DNA of 64,000 nucleotides. Origin: Acidobacteriota bacterium (GTDB lineage: Bacteria; Acidobacteriota; Blastocatellia; Pyrinomonadales; Pyrinomonadaceae). The stretch covers positions 119,204 through 183,203 of the forward strand of contig JAOAPY010000052.1 in NCBI GenBank assembly GCA_025463135.1, read 5' to 3'. Shown in pieces: positions 1-8,700 of the stretch. The notes beneath the pieces are model-generated. The model saw only the letters and a list, made by a program, of their open reading frames with translations. It ran no database searches and was not told where the DNA came from. Every line of letters begins with the position of its first letter. The first letter of the stretch is position 1. A program made the position numbers and the translations under genes.

Positions 1-334
1 GTTTTGTGAAGTAAATGAACGGTGATTGTGACCAGACGAACACTCTATTCACATCAAGATTACAATTGGATTTTGGACATTCGTTTTGTGTTGCAACGAG
101 GTCGGGCGTCATGTCGCATTCGCGACATTGGATGCACGAAATGAGAACTGGACGAACAGGCAAGGTCGATCGGTTGGAAACCCACAAACTCACGGGACTG
201 CGTTTCCGACTGGATTAACGTACCGAATTGTCGAGGGCGGACACTCAGGCCCGCCCCTAAAAGAAGGATGACCTGAGTGCCTTCGCGCGACTTTCTAATT
301 ACCACGTAGCAGGCAATCGCGTACAATTCGCGGC
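1..334. other. Intergenic left edge with repeat fragment and catA promoter
   Basis: No convincing gene is seen. A GC-rich inverted fragment at about 232-264 (GGCGGACACTCAGG followed by CCCGCCCCT) resembles the element at 61849-61925 near the other end of the window. Short open frames here lack ribosome sites and read as noise. The promoter candidate for the next gene lies at 299-327. Confidence 0.5.
299..327 (+). promoter_or_regulatory. Sigma-70-like promoter, possibly leaderless catA
   Basis: A -35-like TTACCA (299-304) and a -10-like TACAAT (322-327) are separated by exactly 17 bp. The expected start of transcription falls at or next to the ATG at 335, and no Shine-Dalgarno sequence precedes that ATG. 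The mRNA may therefore be leaderless. This is inference from spacing only. Confidence 0.4.
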
Positions 335-1081
335 ATGGCGGAGTATCTGGATATCGCGAATTGGGCGCGGCGCGATGTATATAAATTCTTCCGTGGCTTT
401 GATAAGCCGTATTTCAATATCTGCACCATGCTGGATGTGAGCAATTTGCTTTCGGCGTTAAGCGAAAGAAGCGGGGGCTTTGATGAGAGCGAAGCAGCGC
501 GGAGAGGAACGTTGTTGCACGCGGGACGCGTGCGGTCCCAGGCTTCTGGCGAGACGCCCGTGCCACGCATTGATGCGAAAGCGAATGTGTCCCTGGCGTA
601 TCACTACTTCGCTTTGAAGGCTGCGAATGAGATTGAGCCGTTTCGTTATCGGTTAAGGAGCGACAGGGTGCTGGTCCATCCGGTAATTCATGGAGCGACG
701 ACGGTGTTGCTGCCGAATGAGACGTTTACATTTGCGTATTTTGACTACGCAGCGGACTTCGCAGAGTTTATCGACGGAGCTGAGCGCGCGGTCGCAGAGG
801 CAAGGACCACCGGTAGTTTCTGGACCAAAGACGATGATGACAACATGATCCACTGTACCGTCCTGCCGTGGGTGTCGTTCACCAGTTTCTCGCATGCGCG
901 GAATTGGAAACGCGAGGACTCGGTCCCTAAGATTTCCTTCGGGAAGTTCGTACGCGATGGAGAGAGGACGTTGATGCCGTTGTCCGTCGAAGTACACCAT
1001 GCCTTGATGGACGGATTTCATGTTGGGCGCTATGTCATGCGACTGGAAGAATTGCTGTCCAAAGCGGAGAGGTACCTCTAA
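335..1081 (+). CDS. Chloramphenicol acetyltransferase family (type A) protein with internal insert
   Basis: The 248-residue protein matches CatA-type acyltransferases, which transfer acetyl from acetyl-CoA to a hydroxyl acceptor as cytoplasmic trimers. The family's catalytic signature is intact near the C-terminus (HHALMDGFHVG, residues 221-231; catalytic His222, structural Asp226), as is the central PWVSFTSF block (179-186). The usual length is about 215 residues. The excess lies at about residues 45-84, between a normal LDVSNLL strand and a normal ALKAANEIEPFR helix. The DNA for residues 63-78 (521-567) matches dispersed intergenic repeats found elsewhere in the window, so the insert looks like an in-frame repeat insertion. 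Start is the ATG at 335. Chromosomal CAT-like proteins need not confer chloramphenicol resistance, so the substrate is unknown. Confidence 0.85.
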   Translation: MAEYLDIANWARRDVYKFFRGFDKPYFNICTMLDVSNLLSALSERSGGFDESEAARRGTLLHAGRVRSQASGETPVPRIDAKANVSLAYHYFALKAANEIEPFRYRLRSDRVLVHPVIHGATTVLLPNETFTFAYFDYAADFAEFIDGAERAVAEARTTGSFWTKDDDDNMIHCTVLPWVSFTSFSHARNWKREDSVPKISFGKFVRDGERTLMPLSVEVHHALMDGFHVGRYVMRLEELLSKAERYL

Positions 1082-1112
1082 GGCGGTCCGAGAGAGACTG
1101 CGGCTGCGCCCC

Positions 1113-1150
1113 TCTCATTCACACCCGGTTGAAACCGGGTGTGAATGAGA
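1113..1150. terminator. 18-bp perfect inverted repeat after catA
   Basis: Arms at 1113-1130 and 1133-1150 (TCTCATTCACACCCGGTT and its exact complement) are separated by 2 bp. The hairpin is very stable and sits 31 bp after the catA stop. There is no T-tract, so it may be a repeat element or a processing/mRNA-stability structure rather than a classical terminator. Confidence 0.55.
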
Positions 1151-1244
1151 TGAGTGTTCGGTGTGCGTTTGTGGTTCGATACCTAATGGAGAATTTTAGC
1201 GGGCCGGGACGCAGACCAACAGTATCACTCTCATCAACAAAAAT

Positions 1245-1272
1245 TTGACACACATCTGGCCGTCGCCATAAG
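1245..1272 (+). promoter_or_regulatory. Candidate sigma-70 promoter for TonB receptor
   Basis: A perfect -35 TTGACA (1245-1250) is followed after 16 bp by CATAAG (1267-1272), a 4/6 match to the -10 consensus. It would give a leader of roughly 210 nt before the receptor gene. Confidence 0.35.
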
Positions 1273-1494
1273 ATGCGACGACGCGAACGAAGCCGATAAT
1301 TCCGAACATGCGAAACGTGATGAAGACTTGTCTGGGTCGCAACATACTTGAGGTTTCGTGGACACGCGTGCTCTCACCTGAACTACAAATTAACTCGACC
1401 TTAACGCAGAGTGCCCAAGCAAAAAGTGAGAATGCTTCCGATCAGGTACAGTCAAGCCTGAAGCCATAGAATCGTCCAACCACAGGAGATGAAA

Positions 1495-4400
1495 ATGCAC
1501 AGCGAAAAAGTTCCCTCCTTTGCCCCGCTGGTCAAAGGTTTTTGTATTTCCCTGTTCATCCTTTTGCTCAGCGCCCAGTTGTTGAGCGCGCAAACTCAGA
1601 TAACCACTGGAACGATCCAGGGTACGGTGACCGACGCAAACGGCGCGATCGTGCCGGGCGCCAGTGTCGAGGTCAAAAACGTCGATACTAACTTTTCCAG
1701 GACCGCGACCACCGATGAAGGGGGCCGCTTTGTGGCGCTGGGCCTGCCTCCCGGCAACTACGAAGTGACCATCTCGAAACAGGGCTTTGCCACCACCGTG
1801 GTGGAGAAATTCCCGCTGACTGTTGGCCAGGCGATCAATCTGCCGTTAACGATGAAGGTATCGGGAGTCGCGGAACGAGTAACCATTTCGGCAACGCCGA
1901 CCGTCGACACCTTAAAGACAGAGTCGAGCAGCACCTTGAATGAGACAACGGTAAGCACGACTCCGATTCTGGGGCGAAAGTTTGAGGATCTACTCACTCT
2001 GACCCCAGGAGTCAGCATCGTGCAGGGACCGGACGGCAATGAGATCACTTTTGCCGGCCAGCGCGGCGTTTTCAACAACGTCAGTCTCGATGGGGGTGAC
2101 TATAACAATGGCTTCTTTGGTGAGCAGCTTGGTGGCCAGCGCGCCGCGATCGACATTCCCCTCGATGCGGTGAAAGAGTTTCAGGTGGTGGCGACTGGGG
2201 CAAGCGCGGAATTCGGCCGTACCGCCGGCGGCATTATCAATGTGATTCCCAAATCAGGCTCGAATGAAGTGCACGGCAGTTTGTTCCACTACCAACGCCT
2301 GGAAGCCCTGACGGCGCACACATCAGATGGCAAGCCACTCAAGGATTTTCGCCGCGAACAGACGGGCGGCGTGATCGGTGGACCCATTCGCAAGAACAAG
2401 GCCTTCTTTTTCCTATCATTTGAGGGCATTCACGAAAATCTGACGCGCGCCAATCTGAGCGATCCGATTGGCACTCCCTGCTCAGTTCCGACGCCGACCA
2501 TCACCGCCAACGAGACCCTGATTAATTCCAGCTCCGACTGTCAGCGCCTGGCTTTGATTAACTTCATCAAGACGACGAGAAATCAGGATGAGGGCCTGCC
2601 GGTAAAACATCCCATCAGGAACTACGCCTTTCTGGGAAAGACTGATTTCAATCTGAACAAGTCGAACCAGCTGGCCGTCTCATACAACTTTGATTATTCG
2701 AAGAACACGAACCAAACCTTCGACGTTGCGACTTACGGCAATTCGGCAAACGGGATCGAAGGTCCGTCGAAGATCAACAATATCAACGTGAACCTCTTCT
2801 CGACGGTGGCGGCCAATAAACTGAACGAGGCCCACTTCTCTTATACGCGTGAGTTACGCCCGCGGGCGGCAGTTACTTCCAATGTGCCGGCCGATACGGC
2901 AATGGGCTTTGCCACAACCTTCAGATTTGGCGCGCCGTTTTTTCTTGAGCCTACGGTGGATGAATTGATTTGGCGCACGCACCTGAAGGACAATTTTTCA
3001 ATCGTCCATGGCAGCCACACGATCAAGGTCGGCGGTGAATGGTTGCACACTTTGAACGATCAGGTCTTTCGCGGTTTCTTTACCGGACGCTACATTTTTG
3101 ACAGCGTCACCGGCTTTCTGCGTTATGCATCGCCGACCGCGGCCGGCGGGTTTGGACCAAAAGCGCAGGAGTGCTTCAGCGCGACCGGAGTCGTAACCTG
3201 GGTAACGGCGCCAACGCCCTGCCCGGCTGGAAGTTCAGTCGGCGGGCCTTTGCTTTTGTACCTGCAGAATGGAATTTCCACCGGCATCTCGGGAGTTCCC
3301 GCGCCCGGCAAATCCACAATCACCAACCAGGACCTGGGACTTTTTGTGCAGGACAAATGGCAGGTCAAACCAAACTTTACCCTGAACTATGGCTTGCGCT
3401 GGGAAGCCCAAATCTTTCCCAAGCCCGTCATCTCGCCGTCGCAAACGGCCTATGCATCATTACTGAGCAATCCCCGCTTTCCCTCAGACGGAACCTTGCA
3501 CAGTCCCAAGAAAGAATTCCAGCCGCGGGTTGGGTTCGCCTGGGATGTTTCCAAGAAAGGCAAATCGGTAGTGCGCGCCAGTTATGGCATCTTCTATGGC
3601 CGGCAGAATATGTTGTCGCAAGTGGGTTCAATAACTGACAACGGCGCTCAGCAGTTTGGTGTTGTCTGCGCATCGAGCTTTGCCTTTACCTGCTTTGGTG
3701 CTTCAACGCAACCGCCTACCTGGCCCAACGTTCTCCCCGTTTCTCCCGGCGGCGGAATTCCCTTTGGCGCGAGTGTGCGGGTCTTCAGCAAAGATTATGC
3801 GAACCCGCGAATCTATACGGCGAACATTGCCTTCGAGCAGGAAATTGCCAGGGACGTTTCGGTGTATTTTGATTTCACCCATTCGAAAGGCGTGCATCTG
3901 ACGCGATTCCTGAATTATGCGAGGACCGGACTGTTCCCCACCTTGGGAGATGTATACGTTACCAGCGCGGTTGGTAAATCGCTCTACAACGGTTTTACGG
4001 CCGGCATTAAAAAGCGCATGAGTAAGCGCTATCAGTTCGAAGCAAATTATACCTTCTCAAAAGATCGGGACGACGACTCGAACGAGCGCGATCCATTTAC
4101 AGATCGATCGTTTGACATCAACAATCTCAAGTTTGACTACGCCTTCTCAGACAGAGATATCCGGCACAAATTCAACTTCTACACCTTCGCGCAACTGGGC
4201 TGGGGATTCGAAGGAAACTTTCTTGTGCAGGCGCGCAGCGCGCAACCGATAACTCCGGCGGTGCGAACGGCGACAAATCGGAATTCGTTGCGCAAAGACA
4301 ACAAATACTTTTCGTTTGACTGGCTCTTACAAAGACCGATTAAGCTTGGCGAGCGATACGCGCTCATTCCGGTCATCGAAATGTTCAATACATTCAACAA

Positions 4401-4515
4401 CCCAAATAATGTCAACCCGCTCAGCACGCCGGGACTGTTCAACTTTGATGGATTCCTGCGTCAGGGTGTTGGCGATCCGCGACAGGTGCAGTTGGCGATT
4501 AAGTTCAAGTTCTAG
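1495..4515 (+). CDS. TonB-dependent receptor with carboxypeptidase-regulatory-like domain (Oar-like)
   Basis: This is a predicted outer-membrane TonB-dependent transporter. A signal peptide (about residues 1-33, ending LLSAQ) leads into a carboxypeptidase-D regulatory-like beta-sandwich (GTIQGTVTDANGAIVPGA, about 38-115). A plug domain (about 135-240, with the TAGGIINVIPKSG segment) and a long beta-barrel follow, ending in the outer-membrane-type terminal Phe (KFKF). This architecture is widely expanded in Acidobacteriota, often for uptake of carbohydrates or oligopeptides; the substrate here is unknown. AGGAG at 1484-1488 lies 6 nt before the ATG at 1495, so that ATG is preferred to the one at 1489, which abuts the ribosome site. 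It is monocistronic and converges on a P-loop gene across a paired repeat. Confidence 0.9.
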   Translation: MHSEKVPSFAPLVKGFCISLFILLLSAQLLSAQTQITTGTIQGTVTDANGAIVPGASVEVKNVDTNFSRTATTDEGGRFVALGLPPGNYEVTISKQGFATTVVEKFPLTVGQAINLPLTMKVSGVAERVTISATPTVDTLKTESSSTLNETTVSTTPILGRKFEDLLTLTPGVSIVQGPDGNEITFAGQRGVFNNVSLDGGDYNNGFFGEQLGGQRAAIDIPLDAVKEFQVVATGASAEFGRTAGGIINVIPKSGSNEVHGSLFHYQRLEALTAHTSDGKPLKDFRREQTGGVIGGPIRKNKAFFFLSFEGIHENLTRANLSDPIGTPCSVPTPTITANETLINSSSDCQRLALINFIKTTRNQDEGLPVKHPIRNYAFLGKTDFNLNKSNQLAVSYNFDYSKNTNQTFDVATYGNSANGIEGPSKINNINVNLFSTVAANKLNEAHFSYTRELRPRAAVTSNVPADTAMGFATTFRFGAPFFLEPTVDELIWRTHLKDNFSIVHGSHTIKVGGEWLHTLNDQVFRGFFTGRYIFDSVTGFLRYASPTAAGGFGPKAQECFSATGVVTWVTAPTPCPAGSSVGGPLLLYLQNGISTGISGVPAPGKSTITNQDLGLFVQDKWQVKPNFTLNYGLRWEAQIFPKPVISPSQTAYASLLSNPRFPSDGTLHSPKKEFQPRVGFAWDVSKKGKSVVRASYGIFYGRQNMLSQVGSITDNGAQQFGVVCASSFAFTCFGASTQPPTWPNVLPVSPGGGIPFGASVRVFSKDYANPRIYTANIAFEQEIARDVSVYFDFTHSKGVHLTRFLNYARTGLFPTLGDVYVTSAVGKSLYNGFTAGIKKRMSKRYQFEANYTFSKDRDDDSNERDPFTDRSFDINNLKFDYAFSDRDIRHKFNFYTFAQLGWGFEGNFLVQARSAQPITPAVRTATNRNSLRKDNKYFSFDWLLQRPIKLGERYALIPVIEMFNTFNNPNNVNPLSTPGLFNFDGFLRQGVGDPRQVQLAIKFKF

Positions 4516-4595
4516 TGTGAAAGAAATAGGGTGTGGGCGTTAGGGTGTAGGGTGTAGACAGACAGGAAACTTCTGCACCCTGCTCTTCGCTCTTT

Positions 4596-4674
4596 CTTTG
4601 CGGGCTTTGCGTCTTTGCGGAAAATTCTTTGTCGCCCTGAAGAGGCCTCCCGCAAAGACGCAAAGCACGCAAAG
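4596..4674. repeat. Paired G(C)-rich repeat between convergent genes
   Basis: Arms of 25 bp at 4596-4620 and 4650-4674 are complementary at 24 of 25 positions; the core reads GACGCAAAGCACGCAAAG. They lie between two convergent stop codons, so the hairpin may act as a bidirectional terminator. A copy of one arm recurs at about 37956-37980. Heptamer-like GGGTGTA units lie just before it (4529-4557). Confidence 0.7.
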
Positions 4675-4690
4675 GAATTTTTCTACAAAC

Positions 4691-5224
4691 TTATCGCTTG
4701 AGGCAATCCAGGTACTGGTAAATTTTTGCGGCCGTATCAGCCGGTGCTGTATTGCTGGTATCAAGGGACAACGCACTCGCAATTGCGGGAAAAACAAACG
4801 CTCCACTGCTTTTCAGTTCGCGGTATTGTGCCACTGAGCTCAGCTTGTCGAAAGCTCTTCGCGAAGGATCTTCCAGCCGGCGCTCAATTTCCGCCTCAGC
4901 GCAGGTTAACTCGACGAAAACAACCTGCCCTCCCAAAGACTCGACGAGATTAATCGTGGTCTGAACAAACCCTGCCGGCACTGTGGCCTCAGGAGCAAAG
5001 GTAAAGATCAGCGATAGATTTTGACTGGCAGCCTCACGAAATGTAGCGAGCCAAATTTCCTGTCGCAGCCGCACGAACGATTCGCCACCGAAAGCGAAGA
5101 CAGAACTCACCAGGTCGACGGTCAAGTGATTATGAAACAAACGAAATTCGGTGAGCGCCGCCAGCTCGCGTGCGACCGTCAACTTCCCCACTCCCGGAGC
5201 TCCATGAATGAAAACAAGCTGCAT
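4691..5224 (-). CDS. Small P-loop kinase (shikimate kinase-like AAA protein)
   Basis: A 177-residue cytoplasmic nucleotide kinase-like protein. It has a Walker A motif right at the N-terminus (GAPGVGKLT, residues 8-16) followed by HNHLTVDLV. The latter recurs in a family of uncharacterised shikimate-kinase-like proteins sometimes annotated as AAA ATPases or gluconokinase-like. A basic lid-like segment (ERRLEDPSRRAFDK) lies in the second half. The open frame extends upstream to 5290, but the added residues precede the natural MQLVFIHG beta-strand start, so the ATG at 5224 is preferred. No operon partners. The phosphoryl acceptor is not predictable. Confidence 0.7.
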   Translation of the reverse strand: MQLVFIHGAPGVGKLTVARELAALTEFRLFHNHLTVDLVSSVFAFGGESFVRLRQEIWLATFREAASQNLSLIFTFAPEATVPAGFVQTTINLVESLGGQVVFVELTCAEAEIERRLEDPSRRAFDKLSSVAQYRELKSSGAFVFPAIASALSLDTSNTAPADTAAKIYQYLDCLKR

Positions 5225-5351
5225 CAATTCAACCTGTGTAATCAGATCTGATGAAACGGCAGAATATTCTCGCGCCTGGTGCAAACGCAATAGCGCGAGG
5301 GGACCTGATTGCTGAAACTACAAAGCTACCGATTAAAAGCAGTGCCCAAAG

Positions 5352-5426
5352 TTGTAGCGCAAACTGTTAGTCTGCGAAGATTGAATGGCACTCAACGCGG
5401 CCGCAAACTAACAGTTTGCATTACAA
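5352..5426. repeat. Family-C dispersed palindromic element, copy 1
   Basis: Outer arms 5352-5376 and 5402-5426 (core GCAAACTGTTAG) are near-complementary and flank an inner ATGGCACTCAACGC. Related copies, including the inner block, occur at 48420-48491 and more divergently at 44361-44417. Confidence 0.75.
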
Positions 5427-5630
5427 AAGCAAATATCTGCTGAAAGATTCCATTGACAAGATTGCAGGCCAGTTGCTAAGTTCCTCCCGGCCCCACTGCA
5501 ATGGGGTTTTGATCCCGACCCGAATCAGCATTCTCACAAAGCTCTGAAAAATCCAGACTCTGCCACACAACTGTGTCGCGGCTGCAGACATATCTGCAAG
5601 CGACCTTTAACGGCAACCAGATGAAAGAAG

Positions 5631-5654
5631 TGTCCGACAAAATTCATTTTGTCG
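5631..5654. repeat. Family-A palindrome (solo)
   Basis: A single palindrome (TGTCCGACAAAATTC then ATTTTGTCG) matches the arms of the paired family-A elements at 13467-13520, 29339-29458, 41625-41704 and 61605-61684. Confidence 0.6.
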
Positions 5655-5771
5655 TTTGCGTCGATTAGCTCCAATTAAAGAGGAGAATTGATAGTCAACG
5701 ACAAGCTAATAAAGCTTATCGGACTCCAGCGGGCTCTTCTATTTGCGGTTGCAACTCAAGGAGTAATCAAC

Positions 5772-8700
5772 GTGAAGAGAATCCCCCTCGCAATCGTCCT
5801 CGGCGTGCTCTGTTTCACAGCCTTCTCGATTTTTTCTCAACGTCACGCTGCCGCCAAATTGACCGTCCTTCCACAAACCGCTCAGCAACCCGGCTCACCC
5901 GCGGCGGAGACGCAAATTGCCCGCTCTCAAAGATCTGTTATCAGCCCAGACGGCAAAGTCTTACTTGAGTCAGATGCTGAAAGTGACGACGTAGAGTTTG
6001 TGCCCAACGAAGTTCTGGTCAAATTCAAAGATGAGAACGAGGCGAACGAAGTAGCGCTCGACCGCAGGACAAGCGGGGGTGCACTCAGCGTTTCAAATGC
6101 GCGCCTGAACAAGATTTTTGCGCGCTTCGGCGTGGCGGAAGGCCGCAAGCCGTTCGCTCGCGGAAAATCCAGAGTCTTATCCAGCGTCGTCAAGCTCACC
6201 ACGCGCGCCGCGGATCGAAAACACTTGAACGAGTTAATAACCGACTTGCGTCGGCAACCGGAGATCGAATACGCGGAACTGAATGTAATCATGAAGACCC
6301 AGTCGGTTCCGAACGATACTTACTACGGCACCTCGGGCGCGTGGGGCCAGACGTTCCGCGACCTGTGGGGCCTGCAAGCAATCAATGCTGAAACGGCCTG
6401 GGATACAAGCCAGGGTGACAACGTCGTAGTAGCCGTGGTTGATACCGGCCTTGACTACAACCACGAGGACATTGCGAATAACGTTTGGCAGAACGATGGC
6501 GAGATGGGGCTGGATGGTTCCGGAAACGACAAGCGGTCCAACGCCATTGACGACGACGGCGACGGCTTAATAGATGACTGGCACGGGTGGGATTTTGTGA
6601 CCATCGACGGTACGCCGGCGGACAATAACCCCATGGATGACTTTGGCCACGGCACGCACGTCAGCGGAACAATTGCTGCGACCGGCAATAACGGATTAGG
6701 AATTATCGGCGTCGCTCCACACGCGAAGATCATGGCCCTCAAAGGCCTGGACTCGAACGGGAGCGGCAGCATGGAAGACCTGTGCAACGCGATCATTTAT
6801 GCAGCTGACAAAGGTGCTTCAGTTATTAACAACAGTTGGGGCGGATCCGGCGACACGCCGCAAACACTGATTGACGCGATCGCTTATGCCCACAACATCA
6901 AAGGCGTCGTGGTGGTAGCCGCGGCGGGCAATTCAAACTGGGATGTAGGCACCCAGGAAAAAGGGTTCTATCCCGCATGTATTCGCGATGTCATCGCTGT
7001 CGCGGCAGTCACTCATACCGATGCGAAAGCTTCCTTTTCCAATTACGGCCCCAAAATTGACGTCGCCGCACCCGGGGGCGGAGATACCGATCCGACAGGC
7101 TTGCTGGTCCAACCCGACCGCGCGATTGTCTCGCTTTTGAGTTCCGCCGCAAGCAGCACTATGACCGGCTCAGGCCAGCTTGTTGTCGGCACAAAATATC
7201 TTCGACAAGAGGGCACGAGCATGGCATCACCGCACGTTGCGGGATTAGCTGCGTTGATTCGCGCCACACATCCGGAATTTTCACCGGAACAAGTGCGGCA
7301 AGCGATCAAACAAAGCGCGGATGATATCGGAGCGGCGGGCGTGGACAATCAGTTCGGCTCTGGGCGGATCAATGCGGCGCGATCTCTGACGGTTGCTGCG
7401 CCGCTCATGACGCAACTCACCGGTCCCACAGGGATCCTTAGCGGACTCACGCAGGTGAACGTGACGGGGTCTGTCGGTGGAGTGAACCTGGCTAACTGGC
7501 GTCTCGAATATGGAGTGGGAACTGCGCCGGTAAGTTGGACGCAGATTGCGACATCGACAACTACAGTCACCGCCGGCGTGATAGCAAATTGGAACCTAAG
7601 CAGCGTAAGTGACGGCACCTATACGCTGCATCTGGTAGCGCAAAACTCAACCGGCCAAAGTTTTGAAGATCGAATGATCGTGGTGCTCGACAGTCTTATC
7701 ATTACCGATCCGGCGCCATTCACACTCAGCATTCAGCGGGGCGGCCAGGCAGTAGTGATTAAGGGTACCGTGGCCGCGTCAAACTTTGCGCGCTACGGCA
7801 TCGGCATCCTGGCAGTGGGCAGTAATACCTGGATCAGCAACTCAGCGATCACGATACCTAACGATGGATATCAACGCGTACGCAACGGCGTCCTGGCAAC
7901 CTGGGACACGACCGGCGCACCCGGCGACAGTTACCAGATTTACGTCACACAAATATTCACCGACAACACGTCCGTCTATAAGAGCGTCAGAGTCGTCGTC
8001 GATCCCACCCTTCACGCCGGCTGGCCTGTGGACATCGGCCTGCTTGGCAACGGCATAGCCGGCTACGCCTTAACCAATCATCTCGACGCCGGCGACATAG
8101 ATGGCAATGGTTCGAAAGAGTTGATTGTCGCTTACGACCATCAAATTCACGTTCTCAGCCATACGGGATCAGAACTTCCCGGTTGGCCACAGACCATTGA
8201 CCCACAGAACAGCGGAGCACATATCCAAATCAGCCCCGCCGTGGCCGATCTCGATGGGGATGGCCTGCCGGAAATTGTGGCTGCCAACGATCAAGGGAAC
8301 ATATTCATCTTTCGCGGCGACGGCACCCAATGGGCCGGTTGGCCCAGGCATATGGCGTATTGGGGCACGAACATCGCGGTGGATGATCTAAACGGTGATG
8401 GTCAGAAGGAGATTATCACTACCACCTACGCCAGCATCAGAGTCTTCAATACCAGTGGCGTTGATCTGCCGGGCTGGCCGGTTTGGAACTATGCCGGCAA
8501 CACCCCTCCGGCAATCGGCGATGTCGACGGTGACGGGCAGAAGGAAATCGTGGTAGCGACCCTCACCGGTCCGACAAACCTTTACATCTTGAAAGCCAAC
8601 GGCACGATCATGCCCGGTTGGCCCAAAGCTATTAACCCGACGTTGCCGTCGAACTACAATGCCAATTCTGATCCGGTATTGGGAGATCTCGATGGCGATG

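Larger units (their letters stand above)
1082..1488. other. Intergenic region before TonB receptor
   Basis: It holds an 18-bp perfect hairpin just after catA (1113-1150) and a promoter candidate at 1245-1272. The remainder has no gene-like open frame. Confidence 0.5.
5225..5771. other. Intergenic region with palindromic elements before subtilase
   Basis: It contains a complete family-C element (5352-5426), a family-A palindrome (5631-5654) and a short hairpin followed by TTTT (CCCCACTGCAATGGGG, about 5491-5506). The subtilase ribosome site ends the region. No gene is seen. Confidence 0.5.
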
